DNA of 5,211 nucleotides, taken from positions 1-5,211 of the forward strand of contig CALAWF010000199.1 of the NCBI GenBank assembly GCA_937894665.1, read 5' to 3'. The DNA comes from an uncultured bacterium. GTDB taxonomy: Bacteria > Cyanobacteriota > Vampirovibrionia > Gastranaerophilales > Gastranaerophilaceae. Under the pieces are notes generated by a model. That model saw nothing but the letters and a program-made list of their open reading frames with translations. It was not told where the DNA came from and did no database searches. The position numbers and the translations under genes were made by a program. Of the stretch, positions 1 to 5,211 are shown in pieces (positions within the stretch are counted from its first letter, which is position 1; each line of letters begins with the position of its first letter).

Positions 1-6
1 TTTCAT
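1..6 (-). CDS. Start of a divergent gene, cut by the left edge
   Basis: Only the first two codons (ATG AAA, Met-Lys) lie in the window, reading leftwards. The start is supported by a strong purine block on the minus strand, AAGGGGG, 4 nt upstream of the ATG, which differs from the consensus AAGGAGG at one base. ATG AAA is also the start of two of the other genes here (IspD and carbonic anhydrase). The product cannot be told. If real, this gene is transcribed divergently from kdtA and the 78 bases between them hold both promoters. On the minus strand an AT-rich TATATAAA stretch (42-35) could be its -10 region, but no good -35 goes with it. Confidence 0.4.
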
Positions 7-49
7 ATTTCCCCCTTGGATACACGTAAAAAATTTTATATATCTATTT

Positions 50-78
50 TTGCATAAAAATAAAATTTTGAGTATAAT
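50..78 (+). promoter_or_regulatory. Probable sigma-70-type promoter of kdtA
   Basis: A perfect TATAAT -10 box lies at 73-78, with TTGCAT (three of six matches to TTGACA) at 50-55 and an optimal 17-bp spacer. Transcription would begin about seven bases after the -10 box, at or next to the A of the ATG at 85, so the transcript would have no untranslated leader. No Shine-Dalgarno precedes that ATG, which agrees with leaderless translation. Confidence 0.6.
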
Positions 79-84
79 ACATTT

Positions 85-1338
85 ATGTTCGTATATTATT
101 TTTTATCTTCAATATTATTCATTCTAATCCTTGCACCGATTTATATAATTGCTGGATTATTTAGAAAAGAATTACTCTCAAGATTAGTTGGGTTTTTAAA
201 CATTTACAAAATCCCTGTTATCGAAGGTAAAACAATAATGTTACATGGTGTTTCTGTTGGTGAAATTATTGCCATTGAAGACTTGGTAAAAAAAGTCCAC
301 GCAGAACTACCTGACTATAAAATTGTTGTAACAGCTGGAACAAATACAGGTAAAGAACTTGCAGAATCTAAGTTCAAAGATATTGCAGAAAGAGTTTTAT
401 ATTTTCCACCTGATTTTCCACCTTTTATCAATGAGTTTTTAAAGAAAATTCATCCAGAGGCTGTTGTTATTGCCGAAACAGAAATTTGGCCAAATTTTTC
501 ATACATGGTAAATAGCAAAAACATTCCTCTATTTATCATCAACGGTAGAATTTCTGACCATTCATTCAAATACTACAAACACTTATCAGCTTTCTTTGGT
601 GCAATCTTTGATAAAACATACACAAAAATTCTTGCTCAATCAGAGCTTGATAGACAAAAATTTATTAAAATGGGTGCAAATCAAAAGATTTGCGAAGTTA
701 TGGGTAATCTAAAATTTGATATTCAACAAAAATTACCAGAAGATGTTCAAGTTAATAAAGCAAATAGCCGTGTTATGATTGCTGGAAGTACTCATAAAGG
801 CGAGGATGAAATTGTTTTAAAAGTATTTGATAAAGTTCACAAAAAACATCCTGAATTCAAATTATTATTAGCACCTAGACATTTGACTAGAATAGAAGAT
901 GTAACAGAATTAGTTAAGAAAACTGGTTACAATTTCGGATATTTTTCAAAGGGTGATTCTTTTGAGAACAATGATATTATCATTTTAGATGTAATAGGAA
1001 AACTTGCAAAACTATATTATTATTGCGATATAGCCTTTATCGGTGGAAGTTTTAACAAAACTGGTGGACACAACCCACTTGAGGCATCTATCTACAACAA
1101 ACCTGTTATTTCAGGCCCAACAATTTCTAACTTTAAAGGTATCTATGCAGTTCTTACTGGAGAAAATGCCGGAAAAGTTGTAAATACTCCAAAAGAATTT
1201 GAAGAAGAAATATTTAAACTTTTAGAAGATAACGATTACTACAATTATGTTTGCAATAATTGCCAAAAAGTTTTTGAACGAAATCGTGGTGCTATTGATT
1301 TTGTAATCAAAAAAATCAAAGACAGCATAACAAAATAG
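85..1338 (+). CDS. waaA (kdtA): 3-deoxy-D-manno-octulosonic acid (Kdo) transferase
   Basis: This enzyme transfers Kdo from CMP-Kdo to lipid A precursor at the cytoplasmic face of the inner membrane, the first core-sugar step of LPS synthesis. At 417 aa it is close to the E. coli length. Residues 3-25 form a hydrophobic membrane anchor. The GT-B glycosyltransferase N-domain follows, with HGVSVGE at 54-60; its Glu60 matches the family's catalytic base. ETEIWPN is at 131-137. The C-domain has GNLKFD (207-212), GSTHKGE (234-240), APRHLTR (263-269) and the CMP-Kdo-binding region DVIGKLAKLYYYCD (302-315) to GGHNPLEA (327-334). The start is fixed: an in-frame stop lies at 61-63 with no start codon between, and the next Met (52) would delete the anchor. 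It has no Shine-Dalgarno. Whether it adds one, two or more Kdo residues cannot be read from the sequence. The usual neighbour lpxK is not in the window. Confidence 0.96.
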   Translation: MFVYYFLSSILFILILAPIYIIAGLFRKELLSRLVGFLNIYKIPVIEGKTIMLHGVSVGEIIAIEDLVKKVHAELPDYKIVVTAGTNTGKELAESKFKDIAERVLYFPPDFPPFINEFLKKIHPEAVVIAETEIWPNFSYMVNSKNIPLFIINGRISDHSFKYYKHLSAFFGAIFDKTYTKILAQSELDRQKFIKMGANQKICEVMGNLKFDIQQKLPEDVQVNKANSRVMIAGSTHKGEDEIVLKVFDKVHKKHPEFKLLLAPRHLTRIEDVTELVKKTGYNFGYFSKGDSFENNDIIILDVIGKLAKLYYYCDIAFIGGSFNKTGGHNPLEASIYNKPVISGPTISNFKGIYAVLTGENAGKVVNTPKEFEEEIFKLLEDNDYYNYVCNNCQKVFERNRGAIDFVIKKIKDSITK

Positions 1339-1340
1339 AC

Positions 1341-2408
1341 TTAGTAATAGTATTCGCTAGGAATACAATACAGAACACTTTCGTTCTTTTTATCGTTATA
1401 ATATCCGATTTTGTAAGTATAATTACGCAAAATATTTCTTAAAAACAGCATTATTTCTGTGTAATCTCTTGCTGGCATTTCAAAAATTCTAAATGCTAAT
1501 TGAGGTCTATCTTTTCTTATTGTTCTAACGCAACCCTTTAAAACTCTCAATTCAAGAGCATCTATATCAAATTTTATAAAATCTATTTTTCTTCTATTTC
1601 TTGCTCTAAAAGCATCTAAAGTAGTTGTTTTTAAAGCTTGTCGTAAAAAGACTTTGTCATTTTCAACATCCCACAAAATTCTTCCAATCATTTCTATTTT
1701 GTCAGAGAATTGAATAATCTTATAAAAAGTAAGTTCTTTCGCTTTTCTAGGTAAAATCAAACCATTAGAAACATAATCGTGCAAGGCATCAAAACAATAA
1801 ATTTTTTCAACTGATTTAATCTCATTTTGAAAAACCATACTGTTATAACCATTGTTTTCGCCAGTATCAACAATAGTTTTTATCTTACTACGCATTAAAA
1901 ATTCAATATATTCATTATTTTTAAGACTTGGTTTATGAGTTTCGATATATCTTAAATAATAATTTTTATCTTGCAAAAGTGAAGAAACAAACATAACTTC
2001 AAAACGTTCAACATCCTCGTCATCCTCAAACATTTCTTTTAATTCTTCAAAATGCAAATATCCAAGCTTTTGCAAATCATTTTCAGAAACCTCTACATAA
2101 TTAATTTCTGATTTTGCAAATAGTTGAGTCATTGCATGAAAATTATCTCTTTTTGCAATAATAATGCAGTCGACTTTATCTTTTTGTCTTATAAATTCTC
2201 TAAAATCAATTATCTTAATACCATCTTGATATTGTTTTTCACCAACCTGATATTCTACAAAAAATGCAATTTTCACATCACGTCTTTTTTCATAAATGTA
2301 TTTTTTGATTTCCAACGCCTCTTTAGATGTGCCATAAATCGCAATGGTATCACGTTTTTTTACATTTGATAATATGTTATATAGCGTAAAATCAAATTTT
2401 TTAAACAT
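1341..2408 (-). CDS. FkbM-family methyltransferase with N-terminal Rossmann-like domain
   Basis: A 355-aa two-part protein. Residues 20-110 look like a Rossmann-type alpha/beta domain: IAIYGTS (22-28) is a nucleotide-binding-like turn after a beta strand, followed by further strands AFFVEY (48-53) and CIIIAK (81-86). An acidic linker lies near 128-137. Residues 174-350 match FkbM SAM-dependent methyltransferases: motif I DTGENNG (181-187, fits DxGxxxG), an acidic strand end IYCFDAL (203-209), then TTTLDAF (261-267) and IDFIKFDIDALELRVLKG (275-292), the family's signature 'IKiDvEGaE.evLkGa' block. FkbM enzymes often O-methylate sugars in polysaccharide or glycan loci; the acceptor here is unknown. 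The signature is off consensus (EG replaced by DA). No signal peptide, so probably cytoplasmic. The ATG overlaps the upstream stop by one base (TAATG), with a GGA Shine-Dalgarno core 9 nt upstream, implying translational coupling. It is the last gene of the minus-strand train; I found no terminator behind it. Confidence 0.8.
   Translation of the reverse strand: MFKKFDFTLYNILSNVKKRDTIAIYGTSKEALEIKKYIYEKRRDVKIAFFVEYQVGEKQYQDGIKIIDFREFIRQKDKVDCIIIAKRDNFHAMTQLFAKSEINYVEVSENDLQKLGYLHFEELKEMFEDDEDVERFEVMFVSSLLQDKNYYLRYIETHKPSLKNNEYIEFLMRSKIKTIVDTGENNGYNSMVFQNEIKSVEKIYCFDALHDYVSNGLILPRKAKELTFYKIIQFSDKIEMIGRILWDVENDKVFLRQALKTTTLDAFRARNRRKIDFIKFDIDALELRVLKGCVRTIRKDRPQLAFRIFEMPARDYTEIMLFLRNILRNYTYKIGYYNDKKNESVLYCIPSEYYY
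1372..1391 (+). terminator. Possible weak intrinsic terminator of kdtA
   Basis: A short inverted repeat AGAAC (1372-1376) and GTTCT (1383-1387) with a 6-base loop runs into five T's (1387-1391). It begins 33 bases after the kdtA stop and lies inside the 3' end of the convergent gene. The stem is only five pairs, so it is weak, but it is the best terminator-like structure near the kdtA end. Confidence 0.3.
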
Positions 2409-3094
2409 TAAATCTTTTCCAAAATATTTTTAACAACATTCAAATCTTCAGGAGTAGTAATTTTGATATTATTTTCACTACCCTCTACAATAAATATTTT
2501 ATCCAAATTGTATCTTACGACCAACCCACAATCATCTGTAAAACTTGCAGAAGAATCCTCTAAAGCCAATTTGTGAGCCTTTTTAATTAATTCAGACTTA
2601 AAAGATTGAGGAGTTTGCACTCTTCTCAAATACTTTCTATTAGGTATTTGTGTAATAAATCCATCCTCATCAACCTCAATAATTGTATCAGAAGAATTTA
2701 TTGCAGTACCCACAGCATTATAAGTTTTTAAAGCTTCAATATTTCTATCGATAATATCTTTATCTACAAATGGTCTTACAGCATCGTGTATCAATACATT
2801 TACGCCGTCTTTAACCTCGCTTGTTCCAATATAAGAACTTTCAACTCTCGTTTTTCCACCATTTAAAAGCTTTGAAACTTTTTTATAATTATTCTTTTTT
2901 AAGATTTCTTCTGCCAAATCTCTAAATTTTGGATTTGTTACTAAAATAATCTCGTCAATTTTTTCATGATTTTCAAAAGCTTCAATAGAATATTCTAAAA
3001 TAGTTTTACCATTTAATTCGTAAAACTGTTTAGGAATATTGTGTCCAAATCTTTCGCCACTACCTGATGCAAGAATTAAAGCTACGTTTTTCAT
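2408..3094 (-). CDS. ispD: IspD/TarI-family cytidylyltransferase (probable MEP cytidylyltransferase)
   Basis: This 228-aa single-domain enzyme uses CTP to activate a sugar-alcohol phosphate. The best-known role is IspD, making CDP-methylerythritol in the MEP isoprenoid pathway. Visible motifs are the nucleotide loop LASGSGERFGHNIPKQF (8-24; Arg15 and Lys22 match the catalytic pair), GGKTR (79-83), HDAVRP (103-108), SSDT (134-137), QTPQSF (160-165), TDDCG (186-190) and NNIKITTPEDL (208-218). The length is normal. The stretches IPNRKYLRR (150-158) and TDDCGLVVRYNL (186-197) remind me more of ribitol-5-phosphate cytidylyltransferases (TarI/Bcs1 type) than of classical IspD, so the substrate is uncertain. 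The start codon abuts the preceding stop with no gap (TAG then ATG). A GGAG at 3110-3107 lies 12 nt upstream, inside the carbonic anhydrase gene. It overlaps the next gene by one base. Family assignment is near certain; the ispD symbol is the default reading. Confidence 0.85.
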   Translation of the reverse strand: MKNVALILASGSGERFGHNIPKQFYELNGKTILEYSIEAFENHEKIDEIILVTNPKFRDLAEEILKKNNYKKVSKLLNGGKTRVESSYIGTSEVKDGVNVLIHDAVRPFVDKDIIDRNIEALKTYNAVGTAINSSDTIIEVDEDGFITQIPNRKYLRRVQTPQSFKSELIKKAHKLALEDSSASFTDDCGLVVRYNLDKIFIVEGSENNIKITTPEDLNVVKNILEKI

Positions 3095-3748
3095 CTAATT
3101 CAAAAACTCCACTTCACCTGAATCTAAATGATAATATGCTGGAACAATTTTTAGTCCTTTATTTTGAACATAATCTTTTAATAAACCGTCTTTTTCAGTT
3201 AATTTGTTAGCATTAATAACAGCGTTATTTTTAATTACGTTTGTCAATTTACAACCGCCTTGTTTTTCTTTTTCATATTGTTTCAAAGCTGGTTTTATTG
3301 ATTTAATAAGACTATTAATGTATTTTGTTTCATCAACATTATTAACAGTCGCTGTTACGGCACCACAATCCTCGTGACCCATTACAACAACAAGTTTTAC
3401 ACCCAAATGCACAACTGCATATTCCACACTACCAATAACATGATTATCTAAAACATTTCCGGCATTTCTAATTTCGAAAATATCGCCCAAGCCTTGGTCA
3501 AAAATGATTTCCGCAGGAACTCTTGAATCAGAGCAAGTAAGAATAGCAACAAAAGGATGTTGACCTTTTACGAGTGCATCTCTTGAATTTTTTGTTTGAT
3601 GTGGATGGTTTAGATGCATTGTTCTAAAATGCTCATTACCAGTTTTCAAAATCTTCATAGCCTCATCTGCAGAAAGATTTTGAACCTCATGAGCAAAAAC
3701 ACAATTTGCAAACATCAAACAAATTAAAGTTAAAATTATCTTTTTCAT
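3095..3748 (-). CDS. Exported beta-class carbonic anhydrase
   Basis: A zinc enzyme interconverting CO2 and bicarbonate. The 217-aa precursor starts with a classical signal peptide: Lys-Lys, a hydrophobic core, then VFA before His20 as a likely signal peptidase I site, so the mature enzyme is probably periplasmic. The beta-class zinc site is complete: TCSDSR (71-76; Cys72, Asp74, Arg76) and GHEDCG (124-129; His125, Cys128). Other family blocks are the DQGLGDIFEIRNAGN stretch (84-98) and GSVEYAVVHLGVKLVVVMG (106-124). AAAGAGGT at 3765-3758 is a good Shine-Dalgarno with 9-nt spacing, confirming the start. It is the first of three tightly packed genes and follows a 52-bp gap with a promoter candidate and a dyad. 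Bicarbonate supply or pH control in the periplasm is the likely use; a link to the two downstream enzymes is not evident from their chemistry. Confidence 0.95.
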   Translation of the reverse strand: MKKIILTLICLMFANCVFAHEVQNLSADEAMKILKTGNEHFRTMHLNHPHQTKNSRDALVKGQHPFVAILTCSDSRVPAEIIFDQGLGDIFEIRNAGNVLDNHVIGSVEYAVVHLGVKLVVVMGHEDCGAVTATVNNVDETKYINSLIKSIKPALKQYEKEKQGGCKLTNVIKNNAVINANKLTEKDGLLKDYVQNKGLKIVPAYYHLDSGEVEFLN

Positions 3749-3762
3749 ATCTTATTTACCTC

Positions 3763-3794
3763 TTTGCTAGTAATATAGTTATATCACTAACAAA
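3763..3794. repeat. 32-bp imperfect dyad between WG-protein and carbonic anhydrase genes
   Basis: The two 15-base arms (3763-3777 and 3780-3794) are inverted repeats matching at 13 positions, around a 2-base centre. Both mismatches become G-U pairs in RNA from the minus strand but C-A pairs in RNA from the plus strand, so a hairpin is favoured in the minus-strand transcript. It begins 6 bases after the WG-protein stop codon and its far arm ends in the AAA of the carbonic anhydrase Shine-Dalgarno. No U-tract follows, so it is not a standard intrinsic terminator. It could be a regulator's operator overlapping the promoter, or an mRNA processing or stability hairpin. Confidence 0.55.
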
Positions 3795-3807
3795 CGAGTT
3801 TTACCAA
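3778..3807 (-). promoter_or_regulatory. Candidate promoter for the carbonic anhydrase operon
   Basis: On the minus strand, TTGGTA (3807-3802, four of six matches to TTGACA) and TATAAC (3783-3778, five of six matches to TATAAT) are 18 bp apart. The -35 box overlaps the stop codon of the upstream WG-protein gene. The start site would be near 3771, giving a leader of about 23 bases that contains the Shine-Dalgarno. The -10 box sits in the centre of the dyad at 3763-3794. In DNA this AT-rich, chance matches are common. Confidence 0.4.
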
Positions 3808-4604
3808 TATGACTGATAATCAAACATAACATTTATAATATTGCCGTTATAATATTCAGCTCTGCCCCAACTGTTACCCATTTTTAATCTTAAAATTGTA
3901 TTATTGATTTTAGAAATGTAATCATATTGAGGTTTTAGAACAACTCTTCCGCTATAATCAATAATGCCATATTTGTATGAAGCAGTAGCGTTTTGAGATT
4001 GTTGAGAATTTTCACCAGCAGATAATCTAACTCTTAGTAAATAGTTATTAATCTTATCAACAGAATAATATTGTTCATGAGCAATAACATTGCCTCTGTA
4101 ATCCATCAAGCCAATACTACCTCTTTGAGAAGTAGTACCAGATGCCATTGGAAGATTATCTGAAGAATTAGACTCCCCAGAACTGAATTTTAGCAATCTA
4201 TCATCAAGTTTTTCAAGATAAGAATAACGGATTGGTAAAATTGTTGCACCGGTAAATGTCATTAAACCATATTTATTATCTTTTTTTACTTTTAATACAC
4301 CTGATTTTAAACATCTAATTTCTTGGTATTCAAAAGGTAAAATTCCTCGACCGTAACCATTTATTAAACCTACTTTTGAATCATTTTGAGCAATAAATAA
4401 ATTTGAATTTATTTCATTTAAATAATCATATTCTTGAGTAGAAACTCTTTGTCCATTTGAATTAACAAGATAATAAGTCGTAACCATTTTATCTTTTGAA
4501 GTTGAATACGTTGAATACCCTGTTCTTTTTCTAACTTGTGCTGAAAAAGCAGATAAATTAACAAATAAAAGACATACTATTAATACTAAAATTTTTTTCT
4601 TCAT
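3801..4604 (-). CDS. Exported WG-repeat protein
   Basis: A 267-aa precursor with an N-terminal signal peptide (MKKK, hydrophobic residues 5-18, cleavage probably near 19-22). The rest is built of about six WG-type repeats, each roughly 'YG(L/I)-x-x-x-x-G-x-(I/V)-(L)P-x-x-Y-x-x-(I/L)': 44-62, 77-96 (VGLINGYGRGILPFEYQEI), 111-130 (KYGLMTFTGATILPIRYSYL), 163-182, 211-230 (KYGIIDYSGRVVLKPQYDYI) and a degenerate last one at 245-267. Ser/Asn/Gln-rich linkers interrupt it at 141-162 and 195-209. WG repeats form beta-rich scaffolds, usually of unknown function; here the protein should be periplasmic or surface-located. The start is supported by AGGA at 4615-4612, 7 nt before the ATG. It follows another WG-repeat gene after 48 bp and precedes the carbonic anhydrase gene by 52 bp. 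No catalytic residues are recognisable. Confidence 0.8.
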   Translation of the reverse strand: MKKKILVLIVCLLFVNLSAFSAQVRKRTGYSTYSTSKDKMVTTYYLVNSNGQRVSTQEYDYLNEINSNLFIAQNDSKVGLINGYGRGILPFEYQEIRCLKSGVLKVKKDNKYGLMTFTGATILPIRYSYLEKLDDRLLKFSSGESNSSDNLPMASGTTSQRGSIGLMDYRGNVIAHEQYYSVDKINNYLLRVRLSAGENSQQSQNATASYKYGIIDYSGRVVLKPQYDYISKINNTILRLKMGNSWGRAEYYNGNIINVMFDYQSYW

Positions 4605-4615
4605 TTTTTCGTCCT

Positions 4616-4627
4616 AAGAATATTCTT
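4616..4627. other. 12-bp perfect palindrome before the WG-protein gene
   Basis: AAGAATATTCTT is a perfect palindrome in the 48-bp gap between the two WG-repeat genes; it abuts the AGGA Shine-Dalgarno of the downstream one. It may be a regulator site. It is short and AT-rich, so chance is a fair explanation. I found no good -35/-10 pair in this gap (TTGATT at 4650-4645 lacks a -10 at proper spacing), so the two genes are probably co-transcribed. Confidence 0.25.
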
Positions 4628-4652
4628 CTTTATTTTTTATCTAAAATCAAAC

Positions 4653-5211
4653 TTATTTTTTTTGAAAAATTGATACCAAAACTAAATCGGCAATTTTTTC
4701 ATCAGCCCACTTAGGTAATTTTGCTGAAACATGGACTTTTATAGGAGTATTCACTAATAAATCACCCATTTCTATTTCACCCATCCACAAACGATATTTG
4801 TTGTTATCTACAGTAACTTTATGTGGAATTTTGTGTATAGAAGTTGCAAAAACAGGATTAAACACTTCGCCCTTTTTTAGTTTATCAACAGGAATTTCTT
4901 TTTCACCATTTATAAAATACCATTTTTTATTAATTTTTCCGAAAAAGAAATAATCAGGGTCATTTTCACTCATTTGAAGTTTTGCAATAGCAACATCCTT
5001 GTATTTTGGTCTAACAAGCATTTTGCCTCGATAATCAACTATACCAAATTGATTTTTACCAACTCTTGCTTTCATCAAATTTTCATCAATATTTTCCAAT
5101 TTAGAATAAACAGGTGACACAACTGGAAAAGACAATGCATTTTTCACACCAAACATTTTATCGCATTTAACAATTTGAGAACCTTGATACATACCTTTTT
5201 CAACAGTATAT
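4653..5211 (-). CDS. WG-repeat protein, N-terminal part missing (right edge)
   Basis: The reading frame is open to the right edge: in-frame codons YTVEKG precede the first visible Met, with no stop, and that Met sits inside what looks like repeat sequence, so the true start is outside the window. At least 185 residues are visible. Numbered from the Met at 5192, two WG-type units are clear: MFGVKNALSFPVVSPVYSKL (13-32) and QFGIVDYRGKMLVRPKYKDV (48-67), with a third weaker strand pair at 81-100 (YFFFGKINKKWYFINGEKEI). The last 80 residues (100-179) contain no repeat and look like a separate beta-rich domain that I do not recognise. It is probably a paralogue of the next gene, and probably exported too, but the signal peptide region cannot be seen. 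The stop lies 48 bp before the next start, on the same strand. Confidence 0.75.
   Translation of the reverse strand, partial: YTVEKGMYQGSQIVKCDKMFGVKNALSFPVVSPVYSKLENIDENLMKARVGKNQFGIVDYRGKMLVRPKYKDVAIAKLQMSENDPDYFFFGKINKKWYFINGEKEIPVDKLKKGEVFNPVFATSIHKIPHKVTVDNNKYRLWMGEIEMGDLLVNTPIKVHVSAKLPKWADEKIADLVLVSIFQKK

Noticed and set aside
1296..1318. AT-only-stem inverted repeat (TGATTTT ... AAAATCA) near the end of kdtA
   Set aside because: It is inside the coding sequence, is followed by no T-run on either strand (the T-run on the minus strand is in the loop), and is easily expected by chance in this composition.
2124..2369. Plus-strand ORF of 81 codons
   Set aside because: It lies wholly antisense to the well-supported methyltransferase gene, has low-complexity Phe/Ile/Asn-rich sequence and no family features.
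3688..3748. Possible lipoprotein signal (Cys16) in the carbonic anhydrase signal peptide
   Set aside because: The residues before Cys16 are F-A-N, and Asn just before the Cys does not fit a lipobox. The VFA site at 17-19 fits ordinary signal peptidase I cleavage better.
3801..3821. C-terminal aromatic residues (YQSYW) as an outer-membrane beta-barrel signal
   Set aside because: The rest of the protein is WG repeats rather than amphipathic barrel strands. A final Trp alone is not adequate evidence.
4605..4652. The two WG-repeat ORFs as one gene broken by a stop or frameshift
   Set aside because: The downstream ORF has its own ribosome site and a clear signal peptide, and the upstream ORF ends after a non-repeat domain, so these are separate genes.
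1..5211. Mobile elements, CRISPR arrays, tRNA or rRNA genes
   Set aside because: No transposase or integrase motifs, no regularly spaced direct repeats, and no tRNA- or rRNA-like segments were seen; nearly all of the window is coding.

Overview
The window is AT-rich and densely coded. It appears to come from a diderm (Gram-negative-type) bacterium, because it carries a Kdo transferase of lipid A/LPS core synthesis and three proteins that look exported or secreted. The AT-rich codon use, WG-repeat proteins and Kdo transferase would fit an uncultured gut lineage such as Gastranaerophilales (Vampirovibrionia/Melainabacteria) or Elusimicrobia. That is a guess from style, not a phylogenetic result.

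Layout. At the left edge, a divergent minus-strand gene seems to begin (only ATG AAA is inside the window, behind a good Shine-Dalgarno). It shares a roughly 80-bp intergenic stretch with kdtA/waaA on the plus strand (85-1338). The only convincing promoter for kdtA has its -10 box six bases before the ATG, so the mRNA is predicted to be leaderless. kdtA converges with a minus-strand gene train, with two bases between the stop codons.

Read in its own direction (right to left), the minus-strand train is: the 3' part of a WG-repeat protein gene cut by the right edge (5211-4653); a complete exported WG-repeat protein (4604-3801); a periplasmic beta-class carbonic anhydrase (3748-3095); an IspD/TarI-family cytidylyltransferase (3094-2408); and an FkbM-type methyltransferase with an extra N-terminal Rossmann-like domain (2408-1341). 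The last three are tightly coupled (0-nt spacing, then a 1-nt TAATG overlap) and are probably one operon. A long imperfect dyad and a candidate promoter lie in the 52-bp gap before the carbonic anhydrase, so this gap may be where the second transcription unit begins or is regulated.

How they work together. The recurring theme is the cell envelope: Kdo transfer to lipid A, a CTP-dependent sugar-alcohol-phosphate activating enzyme (isoprenoid or polyol-phosphate), a methyltransferase of the type common in polysaccharide loci, and secreted proteins. The link between carbonic anhydrase and the others is positional only. No mobile element, RNA gene or CRISPR array was seen, and no stretch over 300 bases lacks a gene. 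I see no clear new defence or mobile system. The most interesting items are the leaderless kdtA start, the dyad before the carbonic anhydrase, the uncertain substrate of the cytidylyltransferase, and the tandem WG-repeat proteins.
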